Shown: positions 55,182 through 64,000 of the stretch, in pieces
Position numbering within the stretch: position 1 is the first letter of the stretch
Layout of the letters: the number at the start of each line of letters is the position of its first letter
Source of the DNA: Rhodopirellula bahusiensis
Lineage (GTDB): Bacteria > Planctomycetota > Planctomycetia > Pirellulales > Pirellulaceae
Assembly (NCBI RefSeq): GCF_002727185.1
Contig: NZ_NIZW01000006.1
Coordinates: 372,001 to 436,000 of the forward strand
Length of the DNA: 64,000 nt
Direction of reading: 5' to 3'
Notes under the pieces: generated by a model
What the model was told of the DNA's origin: nothing
Database searches by the model: none
What the model saw: only the letters and a program-made list of their open reading frames with translations
Translations under genes and position numbers: made by a program

Positions 55182-56641
55182 ACGCGTCCGGCAGCGGCGA
55201 CGGCCCGCTCGGTGACAACTGGATCAATGCGATCGCGGGACGTCTTTCGCCAACCGGTGCGAATTCGTTCCGAGACGCATTGCACCAATTCGCCGATCAA
55301 CCGAAATGGCACGGCGACGCTGCGTTGCGGACAACGGTCGTTGCGCAACTGCGAACGCTGACCAACGCGGACGCGTCGACGATAGCGGACTGCGTTCCCA
55401 CATCGACGCGTGACCAAGCACTGGAACATGCACTTGTCGCGGCACGTCGGCATTATCAATCACAAAATGCAGCGGACGAATCGGCGGGTGACGCTGCTTT
55501 GCCGCCGAAGTGTCTTTGCCTCGTTGGCAGCGATCACGGACGCGGAATCGTCGCGAGAATGGCGAGCGGCAAACCATCGTTGCGAGGCAATGAGTGGCCG
55601 CTGCTGCCCGGCTTTGTTCACGCTCCTGCCGATCGCTTCGTCGAGCGAATTGATTCATCCACCGCGATTGCTTTGGTGTCGCCGGTCGACTTCAGTGGTG
55701 TAGGCCAACCGTTGACCGCGGAATGGTGGGCCGCCTGCCGAGAACGTTGTGACGAAACTGGCACACGGTTGATCGTCGATCACAGTGACTTTCCCGCGGC
55801 AGGCAATGGCTACTTTTTCGCACATGAAATGGTCGCTGGAATCTCGGCCGACGCTGTCATCCTATCCGCTGGACTGAGCGGCGATCTCCCGGGCGGTCTA
55901 TTGGTGCTATCGGAATCACTGGCCTCTCATTTGGATGATACAACTCAGTCCAGTGACTTGGTCGGACACCTGATTTCCTCCGCCCTGTCGACGCTGATCG
56001 AAACTGACGCTCTAGCAATAGAAGCAGACGCGTTCGCGATCGCCCTGGCGGAACGTATTGCCACCCGAGGATGCGTTCGCGACCTGCATGCTTGCGGCCA
56101 CACTGTGATCCTGGAGTTGGACGTCGAGTCACAGGCTTGGAGCCAACAAGCCAAAACGGAACAACTCGTTGCACATCAGTGCAGCGAACATTCCGTGCTC
56201 TTTCAGCCTCCTTTGCTGATAACAGACGAACAACGATCGATCTTGATTGACCGAATCGATGCGGTCCTGGCGGGGTTGGAAGGTAATCAGGAATTAGCGC
56301 AGCCTGCGTCCGACTCGGCAACCAACGCGGATGAGGCAGAAGTTCCCAGCGACATCGCGTCCGAGAACGATGCCGATGACGCATATGACCCCGATGACGA
56401 ACATGCCCCCGATGAAACAGACGAAGAATCCGACGTCGACGAACCAGAAGCGGAAGATGCATTCGAAGAGGACGAACTCGACGAATCAGCCGATGACGAC
56501 TTAGAAGATGAAGACGAGATTGACGACGAGGATGAAGGCGGCGGCGAGGACGACGAAGACCAAACCGAACAAGATGAAACTGAACTGGAAATCAACGAAC
56601 TGGACGAGTTCGAATCCAACGAGGAAACGGAGAAACTTTGA
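55178..56641 (+). CDS. ArgD-like pseudo-aminotransferase with acidic C-terminal tail
   Basis: 487 residues from GTG 55178 (overlapping the argB stop). Residues ~110-370 align by eye with the class III aminotransferase Arg[18 protein letters not shown] fits the Asp-Leu region, [20 protein letters not shown] replaces the usual DEVQ-Gly-Arg-Thr-Gly, and [20 protein letters not shown] takes the place of PDI-AKGLGGG-P-G. The catalytic lysine position holds Ala, and no Lys occurs between residues 133 and 326. The N-terminal fold is shortened. Residues ~385-487 are almost entirely Asp/Glu with Ala/Ser. Aminotransferase activity is not expected; a regulatory or scaffold role is inferred. The place between argB and argF suits an ArgD relative. 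Confidence 0.72.
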   Translation: MNASGSGDGPLGDNWINAIAGRLSPTGANSFRDALHQFADQPKWHGDAALRTTVVAQLRTLTNADASTIADCVPTSTRDQALEHALVAARRHYQSQNAADESAGDAALPPKCLCLVGSDHGRGIVARMASGKPSLRGNEWPLLPGFVHAPADRFVERIDSSTAIALVSPVDFSGVGQPLTAEWWAACRERCDETGTRLIVDHSDFPAAGNGYFFAHEMVAGISADAVILSAGLSGDLPGGLLVLSESLASHLDDTTQSSDLVGHLISSALSTLIETDALAIEADAFAIALAERIATRGCVRDLHACGHTVILELDVESQAWSQQAKTEQLVAHQCSEHSVLFQPPLLITDEQRSILIDRIDAVLAGLEGNQELAQPASDSATNADEAEVPSDIASENDADDAYDPDDEHAPDETDEESDVDEPEAEDAFEEDELDESADDDLEDEDEIDDEDEGGGEDDEDQTEQDETELEINELDEFESNEETEKL

Positions 56642-57579
56642 TGCGACACTTGCTCACGCTCTTTGATCTGACCCCGCACGAGTTGCATCAGATTCTGGCA
56701 ACCGCACAAACACTCAAAGCCAAATTGAAACAGGGCGAACGGCCCGCAATCTTGGAACGCTACACGCTGGCGTTGTTGTTTGAAAAACCAAGTTTGCGAA
56801 CCCGAGTCAGCTTTGAAACAGGCATGAACCACCTCGGTGGCAGCAGCCTTTTCTTGGGTGACGATGTCGGCTGGGGAAAACGCGAATCACCGTCGGACTT
56901 CACACGTGTGCTCGGTCAATTCGTCGATGCGGTAGCGTGTCGTGCGAAATCGCATCAGCGTGTTGAACAACTCGCGGAATACAATGCCGTTCCGATCATC
57001 AACAGCCTCACCGATCTTTGCCACCCCTGCCAAGCGATCGCGGATGTGCTGACGCTGCTGGAAAACTTTGGCGAAGTCAAAGGTCGCCATATGGTCTTCG
57101 TCGGTGATGGCAACAACGTTTCACGTTCACTCGCACTCGCTTGTGCGATGCTGGATATCCAGTTCACGCTTGCTCGCCCGGACGGCTACGAACTCGACCA
57201 ACCATGGCTCGATCGTATCACCGAGAAATTTCCCAACGCGAAAATGAATCAAACGGCCGATCCGATCGCCGCGGTCCAAACTGCTGATGCGATCTACACC
57301 GACGTGTGGACCAGCATGGGACAGGAAGCGGAGTCGATCGCTCGACGCGCCGCTTTCAAAGATTTCCAAGTCAATGAACAGTTGCTCGAAGCGGCCCCGA
57401 AGACCGCTCGCGTACTGCATTGCTTGCCCGCCGTGCGAGGCGAGGAGATCACCGACGCTGTCATGGATGGTCCACAGAGCGACGTGATCGAGCAGGCAGG
57501 CAATCGAATGCACGCCCAAAAAGCTCTGATGATTCAGCTTCTGCGCCCCGAATGGATCACAGAAAACATCAGCGTCTGA
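56641..57579 (+). CDS. argF: Ornithine carbamoyltransferase
   Basis: 312 residues from ATG 56641, which overlaps the stop of the preceding gene (TGATG). It transfers a carbamoyl group to ornithine to give citrulline. The carbamoyl-phosphate motif Ser-Leu-Arg-Thr-Arg appears in [43 protein letters not shown] and [15 protein letters not shown] supply the other binding sites. The length agrees with the family. The converging gene begins 36 bases further on. Confidence 0.96.
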   Translation: MRHLLTLFDLTPHELHQILATAQTLKAKLKQGERPAILERYTLALLFEKPSLRTRVSFETGMNHLGGSSLFLGDDVGWGKRESPSDFTRVLGQFVDAVACRAKSHQRVEQLAEYNAVPIINSLTDLCHPCQAIADVLTLLENFGEVKGRHMVFVGDGNNVSRSLALACAMLDIQFTLARPDGYELDQPWLDRITEKFPNAKMNQTADPIAAVQTADAIYTDVWTSMGQEAESIARRAAFKDFQVNEQLLEAAPKTARVLHCLPAVRGEEITDAVMDGPQSDVIEQAGNRMHAQKALMIQLLRPEWITENISV

Positions 57580-57614
57580 TCAACCAGGATGCTGCTCAAC
57601 AAGCATCCCATGAT

Positions 57615-58181
57615 TCAGCGTTTTGCGAATTGCAAATCGGTCGACACGAACGGGTTGGTTTGAACCTGACCGGGAGTGAAATCGGCCGAACCGGAAACCA
57701 ACGTGGCGGCGACGTTCGAATCGGTTTCCGCTTCGCTCGACTGGGTTGCGACCGTTTTGGCCTTCGTCACCAAGTGTGGCGAAGACTCACCTGCCTTGCA
57801 GATGTACGGATTCGAGACAGGACCGACATACCCGCGTCGCTGGTTCATCGGCGCCGCTTGGCTGCGATAACCCGCTCCGGGACTGACAACCGGTGGCGAA
57901 GCAAACGGGCTGACACCATACGGTCGGTAGTGACGCGTGCCGTAGTAAACCGGTGGATTGGTCGCGAAATACGGCGGGTTCGGAATGCTGGATCGATACA
58001 CCGATCCATAGGGCTGGTAGAAACCGTAAGGTTGGAACCCAAACGCGTAAGGCGATTGCGCAGAGGCTTCTTCGCAGCAGGCCACGCATCCAGCGAGAAC
58101 GGCCAAACCCAAGAAAAGGCGTTGGATCGATCGCTTCAAGCGACTCGAACCTCGCGAAAAGGCAGATTTTTGAGACAACAT
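57615..58181 (-). CDS. Exported Pro/Tyr/Gly-rich protein
   Basis: 188 residues from ATG 58181; ATG 58202 in frame gives a longer leader. The signal region LFLGLAVLAGCVACCEEASA contains a Gly-Cys context and several cysteines. The next ~90 residues are rich in Tyr, Pro, Phe and Gly (AFGFQPYGFYQPYGSVYR). The C-terminal part is Ser/Thr/Glu-rich. It is probably a cell-wall or outer-surface structural protein; no enzyme domain is seen. The gene converges with argF, 36 bases apart. Confidence 0.55.
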   Translation of the reverse strand: MLSQKSAFSRGSSRLKRSIQRLFLGLAVLAGCVACCEEASAQSPYAFGFQPYGFYQPYGSVYRSSIPNPPYFATNPPVYYGTRHYRPYGVSPFASPPVVSPGAGYRSQAAPMNQRRGYVGPVSNPYICKAGESSPHLVTKAKTVATQSSEAETDSNVAATLVSGSADFTPGQVQTNPFVSTDLQFAKR

Positions 58182-58430
58182 AGCTGGCTCGCTTTCTCTC
58201 ATTGAATGAGGTGTGATTGGATCATTTGGCAAATGTCGATCGTGAACACCCCCGTGCATGTTCCACCGTAGTCACCCGGCCAACCGTTGCAATCCAAACA
58301 ACCAACCCGCAGCCGAATAATTCCTTGAATCCAAAGAGGAATTTTCCCGCACGACGTCGTTTCATCACTTTGTGAGATAAACGTTCACTAAGTTGTCTTC
58401 ATCCGATTCCAAATCACGCCGAGCTCGCCC

Positions 58431-59570
58431 ATGAAAATGAAAATCGCCTGCGTGATCCATTCGCTCGATGGGGGTGGTGCCGAACGAGTGATGGCCGGCC
58501 TCGCCTCGCGTCTGGCAAACCGCGCCCACTCCGTCACGCTGATCACCCTGGACGACGGAAGCCACGATCGTCACGAGGTCGACTCAAGCGTTTCGCGGCA
58601 AGCCATCGACGTCCTGTCGACGCCTCATCGGACAGTCTCCCTTTGGACCCGAATTCGACACCTGAGGTCAGCGATCAGCTCTGGCAACTTCGACATTGTC
58701 CTTTCGTTTTGCGATGCCACCAACTGGCTGACGTTGCTCGCCACCCGTGGACTCGGTGTTCCAGTCGTCGTCAGCGAACGAAGCGACCCCAAGCATCAAT
58801 CACTCGGCCGCACTCGAGAACTCCTCCGGCGACACCTGTACCCGAAGGCTTACCAAGTCGTATGCCTGAGCGGAGACGTTGCGGGCACACTGCAGGCTCG
58901 CACTCGTTGTCACACGCTCGTCATTCCGTCGGCTGTTGAAGCCCCATCGCAGGATGAACTCGTGCGAACGGGAACGACCGACATAGCAGACACGAAAGCC
59001 GAACTTGATGCCGAACAACGGACGCAGCAACTCGTGGCCGTCGGCAGGCTCGAACATGAAAAGGGATTTGACCGACTGATTCGCTGCCTTGCCGACTTAC
59101 CAGACGCTGCACCGGAATGGGAACTCACGATTCACGGCGAAGGCAGCCAGCGAAATTCGCTCGAGTCACTCGCTCGCGAACTCAAGATCGAATCACGAGT
59201 CCACTTCCCTGGCTGGACTCGTCCGATCTGGCCCGCCTATCAATCCGCGGATTGGTTTGTGCTGCCCAGTCGCTATGAAGGGTTCCCTTCCGCGTTGCTT
59301 GAGGCGATGGCTTGCTCCACCGCTGTCTTGACCGTCGACGCGGGTGGAGCGGTCCGAGATGTGATCGATCACGGACGCAACGGTTGGTTGGTCGCCAACG
59401 AAAACGCAGCACTTCGTGACGGCCTTCATCATTGCCTGACGTCGCCCGATCTTCGTCGGCGTCTCGAGACTCATGCAGCAGAGGTCACGGAACGATTCGG
59501 GTGGTCCGCGATGGTCGATGCCTATGAAGCGTGCTTGCAAAACGCTTGCGAGCGTCAACCACGAGGCTGA
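58431..59570 (+). CDS. Glycosyltransferase, GT4/GT-B type
   Basis: 379 residues. The N-terminal half shows the Gly-rich substrate-binding loop (SLDGGGAERVMAGLA). The C-terminal donor domain has VAVGRLEHEKGFDRLIRCLA, PGWTRPIWPAYQSADWFVLP and SRYEGFPSALLEAMA (the Glu-X7-Glu motif). It transfers a sugar from a nucleotide sugar in the cytoplasm, probably for an extracellular or envelope glycan. No nearby glycan export genes are visible, so the acceptor is unknown. Confidence 0.9.
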   Translation: MKMKIACVIHSLDGGGAERVMAGLASRLANRAHSVTLITLDDGSHDRHEVDSSVSRQAIDVLSTPHRTVSLWTRIRHLRSAISSGNFDIVLSFCDATNWLTLLATRGLGVPVVVSERSDPKHQSLGRTRELLRRHLYPKAYQVVCLSGDVAGTLQARTRCHTLVIPSAVEAPSQDELVRTGTTDIADTKAELDAEQRTQQLVAVGRLEHEKGFDRLIRCLADLPDAAPEWELTIHGEGSQRNSLESLARELKIESRVHFPGWTRPIWPAYQSADWFVLPSRYEGFPSALLEAMACSTAVLTVDAGGAVRDVIDHGRNGWLVANENAALRDGLHHCLTSPDLRRRLETHAAEVTERFGWSAMVDAYEACLQNACERQPRG

Positions 59571-59781
59571 ATGGCGGACGTGACTTGACCACAGGAATCA
59601 GGCTCGCGACAGCGCCGTCGATTCGACTCGCGTTTTGCACCGGTTCGCTTGTTCGGGTTTGTGAATTCACCGCGAAAAGTGCGCGTCTGGCCCGCCTGCA
59701 TCGCACTCGCCTATCCCTCTTTGCCGACGGGTATGGCACAATGTGGACGCTGATCTTCTCATTCGAAATGGAGTTATTCAG

Positions 59782-60714
59782 ATGAGCGAACCATCTGATG
59801 CGTTGGAACTGAAACCCATCGCGGGCGTTGTCCAGGATCCCAACGAAGTCCCCGTCGTCGTGCACAGCGACGTCAAAGGCTCAATCGAGGACATGACGTT
59901 TCTGCAGAAGTCATTGCTTTTCGCAGAATTGGCAATGATCGCTTACAACGATGAGCGAGAAGCCACCGTCGCGGCCGCCATGGTTGGTTTCCCCGACGTC
60001 ACGTTTTTTGACCACGATGGTTCACAAGCCTATCGCTTTCGCAACGATCACGATTGTGTGATCGCCTGTCGCGGAACCGAACCCAACGAATGGAACGATA
60101 TCCGAGCGGATGCCAACGCTGCATCGGTCTTGGCTGAAACAGCCGGGAAGGTTCACCGAGGCTTCAAGACCGAGGTCGACGACCTTTGGCCGATGTTGGA
60201 AACCGCGTTGGTCGGAAACGAGCAACCCGTTTGGTTTTGCGGTCATTCACTCGGTGGTGCGATGGCCACCATCTGTGCCGGTCGGTGCTATCTGTCTCAT
60301 ATCAAGTCGGTGCCGCGAGGACTATTTTCTTATGGCAGCCCGCGAGTCGGCGACAAACGCTATATCAATTACGTCGAACTGCCGCATTACCGTTACGTCA
60401 ACAACAACGACGTTGTCACTCGAGTCCCACCCGCCTGGATGGGTTATCGGCACTGCGGCACCGAAGTCTATATCAACCGCAATGGACGAATTGGCCATCT
60501 CGGACTGATCCGAAAACGTCGCGACCGCTGGCACGGCTTCTTGCGTGGGCTGAGGCGTTTCAGGGTGGATCATTTCAGCGACCACCCGCTGCACAATTAC
60601 ATCGATCCCATCTTGGAAGCCGTTCGAAAAGAACACGATGCAATGGGGCGTGGCGAAAGCGCCGTCGATGCTTCAGACTTGACGAAACAAGCTCCCAAAA
60701 CCGAAGCCCCCTGA
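59782..60714 (+). CDS. Class 3 lipase family protein
   Basis: 310 residues from ATG 59782; the in-frame sequence before it (59743) is less plausible. The nucleophile elbow is Gly-His-Ser-Leu-Gly ([20 protein letters not shown]), with the strand ahead [10 protein letters not shown] catalytic Asp is likely in [14 protein letters not shown] and His in [10 protein letters not shown]. No signal peptide is seen. It cleaves ester bonds in glycerides or related lipids according to family. It sits 10 bases upstream of the MoxR gene, so may be co-transcribed with it. The 59571-59781 gap shows nothing. Confidence 0.85.
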   Translation: MSEPSDALELKPIAGVVQDPNEVPVVVHSDVKGSIEDMTFLQKSLLFAELAMIAYNDEREATVAAAMVGFPDVTFFDHDGSQAYRFRNDHDCVIACRGTEPNEWNDIRADANAASVLAETAGKVHRGFKTEVDDLWPMLETALVGNEQPVWFCGHSLGGAMATICAGRCYLSHIKSVPRGLFSYGSPRVGDKRYINYVELPHYRYVNNNDVVTRVPPAWMGYRHCGTEVYINRNGRIGHLGLIRKRRDRWHGFLRGLRRFRVDHFSDHPLHNYIDPILEAVRKEHDAMGRGESAVDASDLTKQAPKTEAP

Positions 60715-60724
60715 CGGACACTCC

Positions 60725-61753
60725 ATGAATTCGCCTTCGCCGAATCCATCCGAAGATCGCCCCTCGCAAGCATCCGCTTCCGACCGCTTCGCACGTGAAC
60801 CGGAAGTCGTCCAAATTGGCGGCGTCGAACTCAAACTCGCCCATCCCTACGACGCCGCGAGTGACTGGATTGGCCAAAACGAATTGCTGATGCAATTGTT
60901 GGCTTGCTGGTTGACCGTCGATGAATCGGATCTCCCGCTCACTCCTCGTTTGATCGGTTCGCCGGGAGTTGGCAAGACTCAACTCGCCATCGCGGCGACC
61001 AAACGCCAGGGCTTGCCGCTCTACATCTACCAGTGCACCGCCGACACCCGTCCCGAAGACCTGCTGATCACTCCCGTGCTCAGCCGCGGTGGCGAGATCG
61101 CTTACCACGCCTCGCCGTTGGTCAGTGCCATGATCACCGGCGGCGTTTGCATCTTGGATGAAGGCAACCGGATGAACGAAAAGTCGTGGGCATCGCTTGC
61201 TCCGCTCTTCGACAGTCGCCGCTATGTCGAATCCATTGTTGCCGGCATCACGATCCCAGCCTCGGCCGAATTCCGATCAGCCGTGACGATGAACCAAGAC
61301 GAGTCGACGTTTGAAATTCCCGACTACATCCTCAGTCGTCTGCAACCAACCCTGCAGGTTGGTTTTCCCAACAAACAAGACGAGATGGCGATCCTGCAGT
61401 ACCACCTGCCGTTCGCCGAACCAGAAATGCTCGCTCTGACGGTCGACTTCTTGCAACGATCGCACGAACTGAAACTCGATTTTTCACCTCGTGACGGTAT
61501 CAACCTGCTGCGGTTTGCGATCAAACGGATGAAGCAAAATCCTTCGCACCCGGTCGCTCACGATGTCGCTTGGCAAGAAGCTCTCGAAAAGTGCCTCGGC
61601 GACGAAGCAGTCGATCTGGAATCACTCGCAGAACGCCGCAAACGCACGCTCGGTGGCGATGCCGTTCCACTGGGTCTGGCGGATCTGTTCTTTGATGCCG
61701 ACGATCCGTTGCATCCCGACCGAGAAGATGAGGACGACGACGATCTCATTTAG
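60725..61753 (+). CDS. MoxR-type AAA ATPase
   Basis: 342 residues. An AAA_5/MoxR domain with Walker A Gly-Ser-Pro-Gly-Val-Gly-Lys-Thr, Walker [21 protein letters not shown] (Asp-Glu) and the Arg-finger context [12 protein letters not shown]. MoxR proteins are ATP-dependent chaperones that often work with VWA proteins. A short acidic C-terminal tail (Glu-Asp-Glu-Asp-Asp-Asp-Asp) is present. The upstream gene is a lipase. The start ATG has no better alternative. Confidence 0.9.
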   Translation: MNSPSPNPSEDRPSQASASDRFAREPEVVQIGGVELKLAHPYDAASDWIGQNELLMQLLACWLTVDESDLPLTPRLIGSPGVGKTQLAIAATKRQGLPLYIYQCTADTRPEDLLITPVLSRGGEIAYHASPLVSAMITGGVCILDEGNRMNEKSWASLAPLFDSRRYVESIVAGITIPASAEFRSAVTMNQDESTFEIPDYILSRLQPTLQVGFPNKQDEMAILQYHLPFAEPEMLALTVDFLQRSHELKLDFSPRDGINLLRFAIKRMKQNPSHPVAHDVAWQEALEKCLGDEAVDLESLAERRKRTLGGDAVPLGLADLFFDADDPLHPDREDEDDDDLI

Positions 61754-61770
61754 ACGGCTTGCTAAACATT

Positions 61771-61860
61771 GCCCCGGACGGGGCCGTCGTCATTAGCTCG
61801 GCGCGGAAGCCCCGAGAACCATGCCCAAACACAAACGGTCGCCCCGGAGGGGCCGTCGTG
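61771..61860. repeat. GC-rich intergenic hairpin repeat unit
   Basis: Two near-identical copies of a 20-base unit, starting GCCCCGGA and ending GGGGCCGTCGT, lie at 61771-61790 and 61841-61860, each folding as a GCCCC/GGGGC hairpin. Between them CTCGG-C-GC and GC-C-CCGAG form another small hairpin (61797-61819). I recognise this style from intergenic repeats in Pirellulaceae genomes, but the copy number elsewhere in the genome cannot be tested from here. No gene is seen in this 361-base gap. Confidence 0.6.
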
Positions 61861-61872
61861 CAGGTGCGGTGG

Positions 61873-61994
61873 GGAATTGCAAAGTGCAAATTTCTCAATG
61901 CAAATTGCAAAGTGATTCAGGTCTACCAAGCCGCGAGATTTCCACCGATCCACAATTGCCAATTTGCAATGTCCATTTCGCAATTTGCAATCAC
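61873..61994. repeat. Imperfect inverted repeat rich in TTGCAA
   Basis: The arms 61873-61913 and 61953-61994 are about 41 bases each and form an imperfect inverted repeat built from TTGCAAA/TTTGCAA units (GAATTGCAAAGTGCAAATT on the left, CAATTTGCAATCACC on the right), separated by about 40 bases. It can fold into a long hairpin. It adjoins the GC-rich units and ends 120 bases upstream of rpiB; together the two may form one repeat element or a small mobile element of MITE type. Function unknown. Confidence 0.5.
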
Positions 61995-62114
61995 CCCGTC
62001 CGCCATTTCCCACCTGGACCCAAGCCCCGGTTACGAATCGACGCCAAACGACTATCTTGTGGTGTCTTCTTGGCATCTCCTTTTTGGCTCGTTCTTTCGT
62101 CGGTATTTGGTCCT

Positions 62115-62588
62115 ATGTCGCAAAATGCGGATTCCGTCTCGCCCATTCGCCTGGCTGTTGGTGGCGACCATGCCGGTTTCGCTCTGAAACAGCTCGTTGT
62201 CGAGCGTTTTGGATCTCAGGTCAGCAGCCTGATCGATTGCGGAACCGATGACGAAACCTCCTGCGACTACCCCGATTTTGCAGTCGAAGTCGCCGAGCGA
62301 ATCAACAACGGCGAAGCAGACCGCGGTCTTTTGATTTGCGGCAGTGGCGTCGGTGTCAGTGTCGCGGCGAACAAGATCACCGGCATCCGCGCCGCGATTT
62401 GTCACGACACCTATTCCGCACGCCAAGGCGTCGAGCACGACGATATGAACGTGCTGTGCATTGGCGGCCGTATCATCGGAAGTGAACTGGCGTTCGAGAT
62501 CATCTCGTCGTTCTTGGGAGCCAACTACACTCCCGAAGAACGCCACCAACGTCGGCTCGACAAAATCCTGGCTCTTGAGTGCGACTGA
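62115..62588 (+). CDS. rpiB: Ribose-5-phosphate isomerase B
   Basis: 157 residues from ATG 62115; the frame upstream is repeat-like DNA and not coding. It interconverts ribose 5-phosphate and ribulose 5-phosphate. Features are AVGGDHAGFALKQ at the N-terminus, CGTDDETSCDYPDFA, LLICGSGVGVSVAANKITG (phosphate/sugar loop), RAAICHDTYSARQ and HDDMNVLCIGGRIIG. The length fits the family. The 36-base gap to the convergent recombinase gene contains one hairpin. Confidence 0.93.
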   Translation: MSQNADSVSPIRLAVGGDHAGFALKQLVVERFGSQVSSLIDCGTDDETSCDYPDFAVEVAERINNGEADRGLLICGSGVGVSVAANKITGIRAAICHDTYSARQGVEHDDMNVLCIGGRIIGSELAFEIISSFLGANYTPEERHQRRLDKILALECD

Positions 62589-62606
62589 GACGGGCACGCC
62601 GAAACT

Positions 62607-62626
62607 GACCTGCATCCCTGCAGGTC
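62607..62626. terminator. Small hairpin between convergent rpiB and xerC/D
   Basis: GACCTGCA (62607-62614) pairs exactly with TGCAGGTC (62619-62626) across a four-base loop. It sits between two converging genes and includes the first bases of the minus-strand stop codon. No strong T run follows on either strand, so it may be a weak bidirectional terminator. Confidence 0.5.
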
Positions 62627-63527
62627 ACGCCGATCGAGGGTGAGCCTTCTCGTAGACTTGACGCAGATTCGCTGCACTGACGTGCGTGTAGATCTGGGTC
62701 GTTGTCAGTGACTTGTGCCCCAGCAGTTCTTGCACGCTACGAATGTCCGCGCCACGGTCCAGCAAGTGAGTTGCGAACGAATGCCGCAAAGTGTGCGGGC
62801 TCGTCCGAGCGTCCAACTCTGCTTTCGCGATGTACTTCTCCAGCATCCGACCAACGCTGCGAGTCGTCAGGATGTTGCCAAATCGATTGACAAAAATGGG
62901 TGCTGCGCGGCCAAGCTTTTCTGACTCGGGCGATCGACTGCGACGACCGGCGTAAGCTTGGATAGCTTTGATCGCATAGGAACCCAGCGGGCTGATCCGT
63001 TCCTTGCGTCCCTTCCCGCGAACCCGTGTGATGCCTTGCGAGAAATCCAGGTCACCATCTCGCAAACCGACCAACTCGCTGACACGCAGCCCTGACGAGT
63101 ACATCGTTTCCAAGATCGCTCGGTCACGAAGTCCCGATTCGCTGATCGCGGGCGGAGCCACCAACAGCCGCCCGACTTCATCGCTGGTCAGAACATGAGG
63201 CAACTTGCGGTTGCTTCGTGGATTCCGCAGTGGCTTGGCCGGATTGCTGCTCGCCATTCCTTCTCGCATCGCGAACTTAAAAAAGCTCCGAAGCGAAGCC
63301 AATTTTCGCGAGATCGTGCTGCGAGCGTAGCCGGCTTGCTGAAGTGCCGCTTGGAACTGACGTAACTGCTGCGGCGTCAGCGAATCCAGTTGAATTCGTC
63401 CCGCTTCCGTCTGCCCAATCCATTCCGCGAAAGCGAACAAGTCTTCCCGATACGCTTTGATCGTCAGTTCAGACGCATTGCGTTCGGTCGCCATGTGCTG
63501 CAGAAATTGGGTGATGGCCGTTCGCAA
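62625..63527 (-). CDS. Tyrosine recombinase XerC/XerD type
   Basis: 300 residues, standard for chromosomal Xer enzymes, from ATG 63527. The N-terminal SAM-like domain begins FLQHMATERNASELTIKAYREDL. The catalytic residues are Arg in SSGLRVSELVGLRDGDLDF, Lys in RGKGRKERISPLG, His-X-X-Arg in SPHTLRHSFATHLLDRG, His in LLGHKSL and the nucleophile Tyr in TTQIYTHVS. It resolves chromosome dimers at dif or excises DNA. The text does not tell XerC from XerD. No integrative element surrounds it, so it is more likely a chromosomal Xer than a phage integrase. Confidence 0.93.
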   Translation of the reverse strand: MRTAITQFLQHMATERNASELTIKAYREDLFAFAEWIGQTEAGRIQLDSLTPQQLRQFQAALQQAGYARSTISRKLASLRSFFKFAMREGMASSNPAKPLRNPRSNRKLPHVLTSDEVGRLLVAPPAISESGLRDRAILETMYSSGLRVSELVGLRDGDLDFSQGITRVRGKGRKERISPLGSYAIKAIQAYAGRRSRSPESEKLGRAAPIFVNRFGNILTTRSVGRMLEKYIAKAELDARTSPHTLRHSFATHLLDRGADIRSVQELLGHKSLTTTQIYTHVSAANLRQVYEKAHPRSA

Positions 63528-63555
63528 AACCGATGCTCACTGCTGGCGGAAAGAA

Positions 63556-63801
63556 TCAAACAAAGTCATCAATGGAAAGCGAATCAAATTCGGAGCTGGC
63601 CGACACTTCGTCGTCCACCACAACCGTGTCGCGAATCTTGCGAGACAGCATCGCGGCGTCATACCACGAGAAGTCCAACTCAGGGTTGGCAGCAAAACGA
63701 GCCAACTGACGCAGGGTCTCGTCGCGGTTCTCGTCGTCGAACAAGAAGATGAAACGTTCTTCGCCTTTGACCAAGGCTAACACGTTGACTTCCTTTTCCA
63801 T
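63556..63801 (-). CDS. Conserved-looking small hypothetical protein
   Basis: 81 residues from ATG 63801 (AGGA about nine bases upstream); the longer frame from 63894 is less protein-like. Two parts can be seen: a beta-rich half (VNVLALVKGEERFIFLFDDE) followed by helix (RDETLRQLARFAANPELDFS) and an acidic C-terminus. It may bind a nucleotide or protein partner, but no known motif is found. It lies 28 bases upstream of the recombinase gene on the same strand and may be co-transcribed with it. The last ~200 bases of the window show no other gene. Confidence 0.6.
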   Translation of the reverse strand: MEKEVNVLALVKGEERFIFLFDDENRDETLRQLARFAANPELDFSWYDAAMLSRKIRDTVVVDDEVSASSEFDSLSIDDFV

Positions 63802-64000
63802 CGTTTGATCGTCCTGAGTGCGAATGTCGCGGGACCGGAGAAACTTCCGCTGGGAGTTTCCCGCGATGCTGCTCAGTATCGGCTCACAGGCCATCGAAGT
63901 ATGAGGTCGCTTTGGTCACGACCACCACGCGACTCCAACATTTCGACGATGTGCAAGTGACAACAGAAACGAATGAAATCATCGCTACGTTTGATATAAC

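Noticed and set aside
56287-56832. Ser-rich minus-strand open frame opposite the acidic tail
   Set aside because: Poly-Ser is the expected complement of Asp/Glu codons; there is no initiation context and no family.
61771-61860. CRISPR array
   Set aside because: Only two repeat copies exist, they are palindromic in themselves, and the spacer between them carries its own hairpin; no cas gene is near.
62625-63527. Phage or island integrase
   Set aside because: The gene has standard Xer length and motifs, sits among housekeeping genes and has no tRNA, att repeats or phage genes around it.

Overview
The window reads as chromosomal DNA of a planctomycete, most likely a Pirellulaceae member close to Rhodopirellula. 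This is inferred from gene content and not from a database match. The indicators are a DUF1501 / PPC-domain / DUF1549-DUF1553 / planctomycete cytochrome-WD40 gene block, an ECF sigma factor overlapping a very large Ser/Thr kinase-ATPase gene, MoxR and VWA genes, many short convergent or translationally coupled overlaps, and GC-rich intergenic hairpin repeats of a kind common in these genomes. No phage, integrase island, transposase or CRISPR array was seen, so most of the window is ordinary core and lineage-specific chromosome.

Layout. 1-5 kb: ECF sigma factor plus a kinase/cyclase-like/ATPase regulator. 5.1 kb: tRNA-Ala(GGC) with its own terminator, minus strand. 5.3-11.2 kb: a membrane spermidine-synthase-like protein, a thioredoxin/YHS-like protein and a VWA protein, all minus. 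11.4-12.1 kb: a PPP-type phosphatase. 12.1-14.7 kb: a five-gene pseudopilin operon (minus). 14.9-24.1 kb: a minus-strand operon of DUF1501, PPC-domain, DUF1549/1553 and cytochrome-WD40 genes, ending in birA. 24.5-30.2 kb: a minus-strand run of TPR protein, squalene-hopene-cyclase-family protein, DUF116-polyprenyl synthase fusion and chorismate-lyase-like protein. 30.4-33.9 kb: tadA/cpaF, tadB, tadC. 33.9-36.3 kb: response regulator, hydrolase and alcohol dehydrogenase (minus). 36.6-39.4 kb: a secreted metzincin-like protease and two Cys-rich secreted proteins. 39.5-42.7 kb: Wzz-like protein, gamma carbonic anhydrase, YidD and a YpsA-like protein. 42.7-48.4 kb: an HD-PAS-GGDEF protein, a second ECF-like sigma factor and RecQ. 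48.4-52 kb: a ribose-type ABC importer operon. 52.3-57.6 kb: two membrane proteins, then argB, an ArgD-like pseudoenzyme with an acidic tail, and argF. 57.6-64 kb: a Pro/Tyr-rich secreted protein, a glycosyltransferase, a lipase, a MoxR ATPase, an intergenic repeat element, rpiB, xerC/D and a small hypothetical gene.

The most interesting points are: (1) the ArgD-derived protein between argB and argF, which has lost the PLP lysine and gained a roughly 100-residue Asp/Glu tail; (2) the coupled terpenoid genes, with a DUF116-prenyl synthase fusion, a class II terpene cyclase and a chorismate-lyase-like gene, which together could make a cyclised isoprenoid or meroterpenoid; (3) the paired Cys-rich secreted proteins, one with a duplicated metal-binding-like module, behind an inverted repeat; and (4) the kinase-ATPase with a degenerate nucleotide-cyclase domain.
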